From Sanderia malayensis (lineage: Eukaryota > Cnidaria > Scyphozoa > Semaeostomeae > Pelagiidae): DNA of 64,000 nucleotides. Of the stretch, positions 39,788 through 57,900 are shown in pieces. The translations under genes and the position numbers were made by a program. The stretch is from positions 2,728,001 through 2,792,000 of the forward strand of contig RQOL01000828.1 in NCBI GenBank assembly GCA_013076295.1, in the 5' to 3' direction. The notes under the pieces were generated by a model, which saw nothing but the letters and a program-made list of their open reading frames with translations, searched no databases and was not told where the DNA came from. Each line of letters begins with the position of its first letter. The stretch's first letter is position 1.

Positions 39788-41988
39788 TAAGAAATATCGA
39801 AAAGAATTGGAACATTTTTAGAAAATGTGGTCCCCAGTGGTCCCCAGTGGCCCCCAGTTTTATACCCTGTGCGAAGGATACCTTGATCCATTTGAAAATT
39901 TGATTTTGTTTGGTGACTCTCAAACTGTTTTGGCCATGCAATAATAATTGTGAGTAAAAATCTCATGAGTGAAAATCTCAGAGTCGTTTAGATTCAAGAT
40001 ATGGGTCATGTCCCGGACGCGAAATTGTTCAGCATTGGAACTAGAAAGATGAAGCCTGTCTCAACGTCATCAGAAGACCTTAATCAGAAGGTATTGACAT
40101 TTTGTGAGCCATATTCCACAAAATTTAAAGGGCTACTCTCACCATATTTTTTTATTTCATTTCTGGGTAGTTTTTGACGTAAAAACAGGTACTGCACTTT
40201 TTAAATTTCGAAATTCGCTCATTAACACCTCTTTTCACGGCTCTAAAAGTGCGATTTTCAGAAAAAAGTCGGGCAAAAAGAAAACTGGGGCGAGGCCGGT
40301 GTGACGTAGATGCCGGAACGCATGAAATTTATTTTATTGTGTTCAGTACCAATTCAATGTTTTGCATATTATGGTCAAAACCAAGTCGTATTTAAAAAAT
40401 TAAATCGTGCCACGAACTAGTTGAGGATCTGAGGAATCTGTTGATGCCTCGTTTATCATGAAAAGAGTGAGTTTTTTACAAAAATGAGGATGATTTGTTC
40501 ACGCTTATGCTGCAAGCCGGCATGTTTTTCGACCTCAACGTCGCAGTCTCGAGCGAGCTTCACATACAGTCTTCAGTGGTGCGGGATAGTTTTAAACAAC
40601 AATATGAATTCGAAATCTATTCAATTAAAGAGGAGCAAGCTCTCTTTCAACAATTTTTCGATAGAATTATTAGTATGGAAAATTGGTGAGCTCTTATCTA
40701 TGCATTTATAAGATTTAAACCAAATCGGGTCAGTTAAAAATTGCTAAATTGTAAAATTGCTAGGCCGAACAGGTTCTGGCACGGGTAAAGCAGAATTCCG
40801 CTATTTTAGATTAATAATGCATGAAAATAACCCTATTTGTCTTATCTGGTGTGTATTTGAAGCAGCAGCTCATATTTTGGTAATATTTCAAGTGTAGTTA
40901 TGGTCATAGCTGTGTAGAAAAACTAGAAAATCCCTTCCAGGAGTGTGAACATTAATGTCCAGAGATCGAAGATTTCACAAGTTCAATGTGAATTCGAAGA
41001 AAAACTTTCCAGCACAATGTTGGGCTTCATACTGGTGTTCTAGTTTTGATCATATTGTCTGACTTTGTCAACAATATACACCTTTACTTTGCCTTAGGTT
41101 TCAATGTAATCACCAAGGTATATAATTTATAACAAGAACTCCATGGTTATGTCAACCAAACAATTTCAATTTGAGCAATTTTTAACAGCGCATCACTTTA
41201 GCATTTCAATATCTTTGACAAAAACCCAAGTAGTAAAGACAAAAATAATCCATAATTATCTTGCTAAAACCAAGCACACGGCAAAACTTGATAAAATAGA
41301 TTATAGAACTGATGGAAATGGAAACGATAAACAAACTTATTATATTCACGAATAGTTGGTTGTTTATATAACGCAAATGAAAGGAAGGAAGAGGTTGAGT
41401 GATGAACAGATAACAACGTGAGGCGTGTGAATACTGGAAAAATCCATTGTCACTGCATCAGCTATGGGGTCAATTTTCAATCAGCCCTTAACAATGCCGA
41501 AAATTAAAAAAAAAGCACACGGGGAGATGTCAATAAGCTTTGTAATGATGGTGTTGAAGTGGTTTGAAAAAACATTTGTATTTATCATTGAAAACAAGGG
41601 AGAAAACCGGACGCGACGTTGATTTTTCCATACTGAAGCCAAAGAGAGAAGTTTTTTTGCGTTCCGGCATCTACGTCACACAACCTCGGCCCAGATCGTT
41701 TCATGTTGCGCGACATTTTCAGAAATGGCCTGAAAATCGCACTTTTGGAGCCGTGAAAGGAGGTGTCAATGAGCGAATTTCGAAATTTAAAAAGTGCAGT
41801 ACCTGTTTTTACGTCAAAAACTATCCAGAAATGAAATAAAAAAATATGGTGAGAGTAGCCCTTTAACCTTCCGGATCATGAACATTACCTGAGGCAAGAA
41901 TCTACAGTCAGATGACGACTAAGTGTCTAGTTTTTGGACTGGGGACCACATTTTTTAAAAACGTTCCAATTTTTGTCGATATTCCTGT
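39788..41988. repeat. Outer inverted-repeat element, host of a nested insertion
   Basis: The sequence around 39793-39845 (ATATCGAAAAGAATTGGAAC ... AAATGTGGTCCCCAGT) recurs inverted at about 41930-41985, with ATATCGACAAAAATTGGAAC as its complement. The arms are ~55 bases and diverged. The edges are approximate and no target duplication was fixed. Confidence 0.55.
40129..41862. mobile_element. Non-autonomous TTAA-type element with ~200-base inverted repeats
   Basis: Both ends read TTAA|AGGGCTACTCTCACCATA when oriented inward. TTAA is duplicated at 40125-40128 and 41863-41866, as in piggyBac-type insertion. The terminal inverted repeats extend to about 40325 and 41655 with some gaps. The 1.3 kb interior has only short frames (at most ~75 codons) unlike any transposase. 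The element sits inside an older inverted-repeat element. Confidence 0.8.
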
Positions 41989-42325
41989 TAACCGTTGGTT
42001 CCTAAATAGAACAAAAATTATCCAGTCTCTCTAGCATGAATACCTGGAGCGCAAACCTTGAATCTAGCGACGGCAAGAATCTGCAGAGCTGTAGCCTCGT
42101 TTTAAACATGAATGACGTAAGAGTTCGTTGAATTGAGTCTGTAGGGTTCACTCTCTGGCACCGAGCCAAACTGCCAAACCTGCACATCAAATCTTTGCCT
42201 GCGTAATATACCTTGGCCTGAACTTTATTGCAGATATTTTGCTTGGAAAATAGATAAAAATCATATGTGGTATTTGCACTCTTTATTAACACCTGGTATT
42301 AATTTTTGGATAGCTTCAACTGGCA

Positions 42326-48091
<5,766 letters not shown>

Positions 48092-48942
48092 CGTGAAGTC
48101 AATGGATGTTAGTAATGTGTTCTTTGATTTTTTCTCCAATTAAATGTCTATATATATTTTATATTTATATTTCTAATTCCTTTCAATTTGTTCCAAAATG
48201 CAATAAATATTCGGTTTTAATTATATTATAATGAATAAGAACTTGCATTTCTCGATAAGTAGTTTTGTATTTTATCTTGTTTTGGTGACTCCATTATTAT
48301 TTAATTCGTTGTGTTATTGTAGTAGAAATGATCTAAAAAAGTGAAAATCACAGATAAAGTACATGATCTTTTTATATAAATTGTTGTTCATTGATGTTAA
48401 TCACATACTTCTTTTTATCGTAGCTTTACTTTCTTTGTCAGAGCTTGTGTTATAGCTTATTTTTAGATGTAAATTGTTTTTTGACTCGTAATCAATATTA
48501 ATTGTTTCTCATTTGAATGAAATTTCAGAGTTTCGACCCGATATTGTCTCCTCTTCATGACTTGTAATAATTCTAAAGGCATGAAAGTAAAATTAAAATG
48601 TGGACGCATTCTCTTGATGACGTCATGCACATGTGAGGAGGAAGCATAGGCTTGATTGACCGAATTTGGTTTTCAATTTCAGCAGGACAGTGAGAAAATA
48701 AATGCATCGCATTTTTTAGTTTGTTCGAGAAGCTTATAAGGTAGCCTCTCTAGCAAAGTTCAGAAAGTACTCAAATTGTGTTATTCATACCATTATACAC
48801 ATCTGCAATAGGCGATACTATTAATATTGCCACCAGGCACCAACCCACCACGAGGAGGGCCTAAATTCTAAAAGCTCGCAGCTTCCTCGAACGAAGAATA
48901 TCAGATGACAACTTTGGTTATTCTTTGCAAAGTCCAGGGAAT
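48092..48942. other. Intergenic between COP1 and the TBC gene
   Basis: An AATAAA at 48202-48207 probably ends COP1 transcripts, 111 bases after the stop. The rest is AT-rich and should include the TBC gene promoter and 5' UTR. No other gene seen. Confidence 0.55.
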
Positions 48943-51900
48943 ATGACGGAAATTGTAAGTATGCTTAGTGTATGAGCTTTTTATTAAGTAAATTTAGTCA
49001 TTTTTTGATGCTATTTTATGCAATAGGGTAGAAGCAATACATAAAAACACATTTGCCAAACGAGGAAGTAATTTCATGTCTCGTCAAACAAGGCCTAAAC
49101 TAAACAATGCTCGTGAATTAATTTTATGTAATGCAAGTAAAAGTGCAGCGGTGTATTTATTTCATCGATATGTTATTACATGACCTTAAATATACCTACT
49201 GCTTTAACGAAATAGTATTCAAGATCGTGACAATTAAGAAATGAAGCAACGTACATAAACACCGTGGAAAGTATGACTGGAATGCCAGTTATGTACCTAA
49301 GTCGTTTCACCGCTGCAGATCTTGCACTGTTTATTATTATTTTGGTTTCTGTTTACATTGCAGAAAGAAGAGTGGAAGAATCTTTCTGGCTATCTTTTTG
49401 TGAAGCAGCATAATAGGGGTGAATTTTAGTTGTTGTATAGAATTTTACTTCTGTCTTGCATTGCACTGCACTGTCTTATCTGTAGACTTTTGGAAAGTGA
49501 AGTTATCAAAACACAAATCAATACACTCTTTCAGGTTTCATGAAATTAAAATCAGCACGAAAGAAACTATGGTAATTGAAGCTTACTTCTTTTTGCAAAA
49601 TGATTTATTTAATATTATACAAGTTTATTCATCTTTTCAGCACTCCCAATATCACTGCTTCTACTGTTATTGTTTATAGGTGTGTCTTTGATGAAACTTC
49701 TGTTCAGCTCCAATTGTTTAAATCTCCAAAAGACAGTTTGATGAAGCCACCAGTAGAGTAAGTAAATTCCATATTGTGTCACTATCATTCGCTCAGTTGA
49801 GATTAACACAAAATCTTACACTTGCTCTACAATTCTGATTTCCCAGTGTTGTTGGACTTCAAGATGCAAGTTTCTACTTTGAAAATGCTGATTCATTCGA
49901 ATTTGTTGTAAAGTAAGTCAAGGCAAATAAACTTAGATTTCTGTAAAGCTGGAAGTAGTCCAGACCTAGTCTTTAGATATTTGTCACTTAAGGGTGTGAA
50001 CCAGAGTTTTGATTCTAAACATTGAGCTGATTTCCATAGATTCCATGTATTGAGACATTTTTTGTTGCAGCGCATCTGGCAAAGAGCATGTTTTTAGAGC
50101 TGGCAGCCACAATGAAATGATGATCTGGCTCCGAAGGTTAAGAGTAAGTCTCACATTTTCGCTGTATTTGAGGAATTGTAATAACTGTGGGTAGGGGTGC
50201 TTCAGGGGTGCTCCTTTAAAATATAGAGTGTAGCTCTTATTAAATCTCAGCCGTTTTCAGAATTTTATGAAATGTTTAAATTGATCCCGTTGCCTCGATA
50301 ACTTCCACCTCGTCACGGTAACGCTTTGCAAATTTTGCGTCATTCATTGTTTATCTTGTACCCAGATCGCTTAAGCAATAGAAAACATTCTTTACCCAAT
50401 GAGATTCGAAAAGTGGACCAAACGGAAACAGAAAGCTCTGAAAAGACTTTGTTAATATGTTAATATTTATGAAGTCATTAGTTACGCCAAAAAGCCAATT
50501 AAATGTGAATATTCTCCCCCTTATTTGTCAAAATATTTGCGTGTTTGTGTTTTCAGATTAATTTAAAGTCCTTTAATTATTCGTTGGGCTGTCCGCTTAA
50601 AGCCAAAATTCGTAAACATCATTAGTTCGCATGTTTATGAACTCCAATTACACCGTTTATGAACTTAAGATAAGAACTAAGAATCCCAGATGCCTGAATC
50701 GCTTTGCTATACTTTTTTCGGACTGTATTTTATATTTATGTTTTGCGAGGCTTATCCATCTCTCTGAAACGTAGTTTACATCACAACAATTTTATTTTGC
50801 GTCTTCGCGGAGACACAGCTTTCATGCTAACAAGAAAAACATGAAAATATATTTTTGGGCATTTGTATTTGTGTACTTTGTAGAATATATATTCGATAAG
50901 CAAATTTTTTATTATACTCTGGCTATTTTGTGCTCCACGATAATTCAAGTTCTATTGGCTGCATTTCAGATTTGAAATAGTGATAAGTAAATGTAACAGG
51001 AAACTACTATTTCAAAAAACATCAAATTTAATAGAAGCCATCATTCCACTAAAAGGTGTAGTGTAGTTTACCTAAAAGCAATTCTTGAATTTCTGAATTT
51101 GTTTCAAGGATAAGATCTATGTAGACGAAGCTTCATCTTCGTTGGTCGAAAAGAGAACAAAATCATTGGATTTCGATGCAATTACAGATGATGAGGTATT
51201 AACAAAATTAATATCCTAAGCTCACTTTATTTTACCTGCAATATATGACATGATGTTACTTCAATCATATATTATTATAGCAGTTGTTATGTTTATTTCC
51301 AAGTTTTTTATTTATCCATGCGTATGTCCATTTGTTGTTGTTACAATTGTGATATCTAATCAGTAGTGCACGTCCATAATATAACTTGCAAGTAATTCGT
51401 GTTCCGAAACGTTTGTCCACGGAATACACCAGACCAGTGCACCAAGTTCTTTCGCACTTGTCACCACATTGTTCTAATGAATAGACTTCCTTGAAGGCCG
51501 TTTTCCACCAATATATACTTCGGATCTTGTAGCAGTATCTGAAACCTTCATCCAGCTTACAAAAGTCACAGCTCGCAAGGTGCAGACAGTTGGCGAACAA
51601 CGCCAACCAGAAAACGATCTGCATTGTTTTTTCAGACACTTTCGTCTCCGTTGACCTTCTTTCAAACCAGACTGCTCGAACCTAAGTTGCTAAATTATGT
51701 TCTCTATTCAAATCGCTTTCAATCTTCGCAATCTTTTATGACAGCGAATCGTGCAACTTTATCTGATATCTTAATGTTCTGTTTCGATAGAACTATTCCC
51801 ATCTGTTTTCTATTATCTCACCGTCCGTCTTATATTTGAACAGATTCTTATCATTTCATTATTTGCATTTTTGCAGACTTTCGGTAATAAGGCATTTACA

Positions 51901-54900
51901 ACAACCACCTGCATGTTCAGCAAAATTTGACAAATGAATTCCTAATTAGACAATTTTCCTTTATTTGTGTACTTTATGTAAAATGATCTTAATGTCCATG
52001 GCATTTTCCTGTGCCCGAGACAGAAAACTCCATACACTTGATAAGATTATTATTAATTAATTATATAATGTTTAATTTAAAGCTATACGTGACATCTCTT
52101 CATCTCTTGTTCAGGACGCGAAACCGAGGTTGACATGAACCCGAGACTTTCATTGCATTTTTATAGTACTTTAATGTTGATAGCTGCTCTTTAAATAAAA
52201 TGACCTGAAATTATATCTGTTATTTCTAGAACTTTTTCCAGAAGCCTGCCCCACTTAGCATGTCCTACGATAACTTGAACCAAAGTCCCACGAAACGAAG
52301 TAAGTTGTTTTGTCTATTGATAATGCTTGTTTATAATGACGAAGATGTGATGATGATTATGATGATGCTCTGTTCCGTCATTTACAGGTTCTCGATCAAA
52401 ACGAATGTCTTTTTTACCTTGGAAAAGGTCGAACAGTAGTGGCTCTGGTTTGAGGGAAAACTCCAGACCAACCAGCCTGTGGAATGGGGACCCTTCACCA
52501 GATGAAGTCCAACGGTAGGAATCCAGTTGAACGGAGATAATTATCTCAATATCTACTTGTTTATTTTGATCGACAGCTGATCTGAGATAATGTCGTTTGA
52601 AATGTTCTTTGTAGAACATTCACGGGACCAACATCTCGTTCTGGTTCTACTGGTAAAAAGGTAAGTTTATTTTCATTCTCTGTGACCCCCCACGCTACTC
52701 CGCACTTTGCAGCTTATTGTTCGTTGCTCCGTCGTCATCTGTTTATATACCCCTCTACACTAAAACCTGTTTCGGTTTCATATCTTTGATCCATCCATTT
52801 CGTAGTGGAAATGTAAATCATGCGCGTTTTTGGCGTCTGAGAATCAATCATTGCTTGCAAAGATAGCCAAACTGAACGAGAGGCTGGAAACGGTTGAAAA
52901 AGAGGCTGATGATAGTTCCACGTAAGTTCATGCTTTGTATTGTTACATGGCATGCTGTTGTTACAAGGATACTTAATTACAAGCTTTGCATCGAAGATTA
53001 TGACATCTTTATTTGTTTTGTTTTTATTTAATATTGTGTGACATCATTATCTTTTCTAGTGCTTTGAAGGCCTCGAAAATAGAGAACCTCGACTTGAAAA
53101 AAAACCTCGTTTCCATTACCCAAGACATAGTAATCGAAGGTCTGTCTAAGCTGTATTTGATGCTTCTGATTATGAGTAGAAGGCCATGAACATTTGCTTG
53201 AACCAAATCAGCAAATGCCTTGGACTCTGATCCTTTGACTTTTATTTTAAAGTAACTAGCTATGTATTAATGATATGGTTTAATTTTGCAGAGGAAGAAA
53301 ACGATGCCAACATAGAGTACAATCGTGTATGTGGCAGATGTGTTATATATTATTGTTATATTATTTTATTAACATCAGATTCTCTTATTTTCTGTGATTA
53401 GTATGATTCTTAGTCCTTTTCATGCATCATTATTTAATTGTTATTCTTTTGTTTTTCAGCATTGTGACAAGATCATTGAGATGCTTGAAACAGCCAGAGT
53501 TGCTAATCCAAAACTACCAGATTTCAAAAGGTATGCTACCCCGATCTAAAAGATATACTATCCTGTCTGTTATGGTATATTCTATCTCCTATGTTTCACT
53601 CATTTGAAATTCCCATTTGACTTGAATTGATCTTATTCTGCTTAATACTACCGATGGTCAACTGATAGTGTCTATTTCCTAAGCTATAACTGTAAGCTGA
53701 ACTGCAAACGAGGTCAATTCAATTCTTTTTTGTACATAGTGCCATGTCTACGATTTACACCGATAGCCTCGGTTACGTTCATGGCACAAGAGAGAGTCCT
53801 GCTCAGGCATTCCAGCACTGCTGTGAAGAACTCAAACAATACTACGTAAACGAGGCTAGGGTATGTATGACATACAATTTCTGGTAATAGGGCTTCCCTA
53901 TGTGCAATAAAAGAAAATCTAAAAAATCTTTCATCCAGATATTGTTTAAACACAATGGGCTATTGCAATTTCTATTGCTTTGAGGATAAATCTACCTGGA
54001 GCTGGAAGCTCTTAATCTGTATTTGTTTTTGTGAGAGTTTTTACTATTGCCAATGCTTGTTCTTGAACCGTTTTCTAGGGAGATGAGCTGGAAAAAAGAT
54101 GGCAAGAGTTTTTTGATAATCCTCAAGACATCTTGAAAGATGAAACAGTATGCTTATTTAAGTATTTCTACGAGGTTTCAAGGCCTACACTTTGTATCCT
54201 TAATCTTGCTTCATATAAATGGGACTTCATATAAATAACATATTGCTATAAAGTAGACTTGTATGTATTTCTTTTGCAGACGAAACTACAAGAATTGATA
54301 CATGAGGGCGTGCCAATGGGTGTTAGACCAGAACTTTGGAAAAGGTAAATGGGCTAATTTATTTTCATTAAGAGTATGTGTTCATTATAATTCAATTTTT
54401 GATGGAATATGACTGGCCCCTCTGTTACAATACTGCTTTCCTGTTTTCAGATTAATATCAAATAAAGTGGAAAGCATCAAGGTAGAAAAGGTAGGAGGAA
54501 GGGCTTTATTCTACACGATTTTCATTGCTTCGTTTTTATCGTCAATTCGATGAAGATGATAATTGCTTTTCAACAGGGTGATGATTATTACAGCAAACTT
54601 TGTCTGCTCATCCCTGATATCGAGGTTGGTACTTTGTTTATTTCTGACATCAAGGCCATTTGTAGAATTATAACTGTAGCAACCCCCCTTGCAACTGTGA
54701 TAAGACCTTGTGTCACGTAAGTTATGTCATTGCTCTATCTCCTAGGATACTGACGGTGAAAATGACGATGCTATCGAAAAGCAGATTCGAATCGATTTGC
54801 TAAGAACAATGCCGTCGCATAGCAACTTTAAATCTATCGAATGCGAAGGGGTATGGAACCGACTATCCTATTTGTTTTTTGGTGGCGTATTTCAATTGGC

Positions 54901-57900
54901 TTTGAAATGGATTTATAATGCATGAAAGATGCTGTAACATGGTTTTATTTACCTTGTAGATTGAAATGTTACACAGGGTGCTTCGGGCTTTCATTATGCA
55001 CAACCCAGAGATTGGTTATTGCCAGGTATTTTTGCATTCTTTCGTTATTTCTTGCTGCCAAAAGTCTTTCATCGATTTGCAACATATTTTACGTGTACAT
55101 GGCAACTGAAATAATGAGCAGGGTATGAAATAATGAACTATTTTCTGAACAGGGTATGAATTTTATGGTTGGCATGGCTTTACTGTTTCTCAATGAAGAG
55201 ACCGCATTTTGGTTACTTGTTGCTGTGACCGAAGGCTATTTCAATTCAAAGCATTACAATCATTATCTCACCGGTTCACAAGCAGATCAGGTAATTATCG
55301 TTTGCTCTTGTGGTAAATTAAATTGCTTCCCAGTCGTCAGTTGTAAGCCTAGCTGTTAACATTGTTAAAATTAGTGCTGCTATGAGGTAAAATCGGTAAT
55401 CAGATCGTACCCGTGGTTTTGGATAGGAATTAAGAACCAGAACGAAAGTTGGTTTTAAAAGTATTTTTAATTCTTTTAAGGATTTTTCTTGTTAAGGTGC
55501 GACTAAACTTTCACCGAAAAGTGAAGTAGTTCAAGGGGTGAGATGTTAGCTTGTTTCTGTCGTATGCCAAGCGCAATAACCGAATCATTTGCTGTGCCGG
55601 CCAATTTCAAATGTGGCATAACGCATGTATGTAGAGCGTAACGTAGATGACTAATATCAACGGGTGAAGGATGACTATATGTCATGTGCGTTGATTTCTT
55701 TTGACCTTATGCTATTCTCCACTGCTAGTAAGCGCTACTGTAGACTAGCGGTAACATACTTGCACATTAATCTCGAGACCACGGTTCAAAACCTGATAAG
55801 GACATCTACTTTGTGTTTTGATCAATTTGTAATTCTAAGGTTGGCATGCTTTCTCCTGCGTAGTACCATACATGGGCTACTGCGCAGGAGTATGCATGAC
55901 GTAATGCTACTGACAGTGGCTGGTGTATCAGTTAGGGTTGGGGTTAGGGTTAATATTAGGGTTAGGGTTAGGGCTAGAGTGCCCTAAAGGTGGGCGTGCA
56001 TGCGCAGTACCATACATGGGCTACTGCGCAGTAGTATGCATGACGTAGTACTACTAACAGTGGCTGGTGTATCAGTTAGGGTTGGGGTTAGGGCTAGGGT
56101 TGTAGCGCCGTAAAGGTGGGCGTGCATGCGCAGTACCATATATGGGCTACTGCGCAGGAGTATGCATGACGTAATGCTACTGACAGTGGCTGGTGTATCA
56201 GTTAGGGTTGAGGTTAGGGTTAGGGTTAGGGTTAGGGTTATAGCGCCGTAAAGGTGGGCGTGCATGCGCAGTACCATATATGGGCTACTGCGCAGGAGTA
56301 TGCATGACGTAATGCTACTGACAGTGGCTGGTGTATCAGTTAGGGTTGGGGTTAGGGTTAATATTAGGGTTAGGGTTAGGGCTAGAGTGCCCTAAAGGTG
56401 GGCGTGCATGCGCAGTACCATACATGGGCTACTGCGCAGTAGTATGCATGACGTAGTACTACTGACAGTGGCTGGTGTATCAGTTAGGGTTGGGGTTAGG
56501 GTTAGGATTAGGGTTAGGGTTAGGGTTATAGCGCCGTAAAGGTGGGCGTGCATGCGCAGTACCATATATGGGCTACTGCGCAGGTGTATGCATGACGTAA
56601 TACTACTGACAGTGTCTGGTGTATCAGTTAGGGTTGGGGTTAGGGTTAGGATTAGAGTGCCGTAAAGGTGGGCTTGCATGCGCTGTACCATATATGGGCT
56701 ACTGCGCAGGAGTATGCATGACGTATTACGATTGACAGTGTCTGGTGTATCAGTTAAGGTTGGGCCCAGGCTTAGCATTGGGTTCAGGGTTAGGATTAGG
56801 GTTAGGATTAGGATTAGGATTAGAGTGTCCTAAAGAAGGGCGTGTATGCACAGTGCCATCTATAGGCTACTGCGCAGGAGAGTATGCATGACGTAATGCT
56901 ACTTACCGTGTCTTGTGTATGCAGACACAAGCTATTTGACCCATAATAGCGAGTAATAGGGAGGGATGACCGCAGGAGGCCTTCTGTTAATGGCATCCTT
57001 TGTGCTCTGTTTTTTCTAGAAAGTTCTTGAAGAGTTAGTTGCAAAGAGACTTCCTAATCTTATGGAGAGCCTGAAAGAAACTGGTTGTGAATTATCACCA
57101 GTAACATTTAACTGGCTAATGACTATATTCATTGACTCCGTTCCAATCGAGGTAACGTTTAGAGATGATATCTCCTTCTACTTCACTCTGTCACCCGGTA
57201 AGCCCTACGCAAGCCATTAATTAGTACTGTATATGAATTGATTTCCAGGGGGTATACAACTATATACTGATGTTTATAATGCTTGTTCTTCATTTTCAGG
57301 CCGCTCTTCGTATTTGGGATTGCTTTTTGCTGGAAGGACACTCGGTATCATATGCATATCAATCTTTGTTTATTATTCATCTATGTGATATATCGATATA
57401 TAGTTCGAGAGAGTTCTCTTGCATAATGCTATCGTTTCTTTAGGTGTTGTATCGTTTCTCTTTGGCTCTGCTCAAAGCGAATGAAGGAGGAATTTGCATC
57501 AGAAGTGACATGTTGTCACAAATAAAATATCTGAAGAAAATCGGTCGCCAGGTTCACGATATAGATTACTTGATCAAGGTATGCTATTTTTGCAATGTTT
57601 CTCGTTCATACTCTTCTATACTGCCTTGTACTCCTCTATGCTCTCGGCTTCAAGCTGAGGCCATTACAAGCTCTTTCATCTTCTACGCCATTGATGATTG
57701 TTTCTAACGTTGCAATGACACTCCGCAGAGGTTTACAGCTCTTTGTAGCAGCATCTCTACCTACAGCTCCTCCTTTTTCTCGGAGTATTTAGCCTCGTTT
57801 GGTTCTGTCGACGTTTCTTGCTTCGTTTCGTCAGAATCAAAGAGAACTCTTCTTTATTTATAGTTAGCGTATCATGGTTTTGAGCCTTTCCCTTCTGATG

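Noticed and set aside
40484..40711. Overlapping short frames inside the TTAA element
   Set aside because: Too short, unlike any transposase, and the two frames overlap out of phase.
55726..55800. tRNA-like segment (CTAGCGGTAACATACTTG and GGTTCAAAACC)
   Set aside because: A and B box-like strings are present, but no cloverleaf pairs could be formed; at most a degenerate tRNA-derived SINE.
55984..56778. Minus-strand frames repeating MVLRMHAHLYG
   Set aside because: Translation of satellite array 2; the repetition follows the DNA unit and has no protein features.
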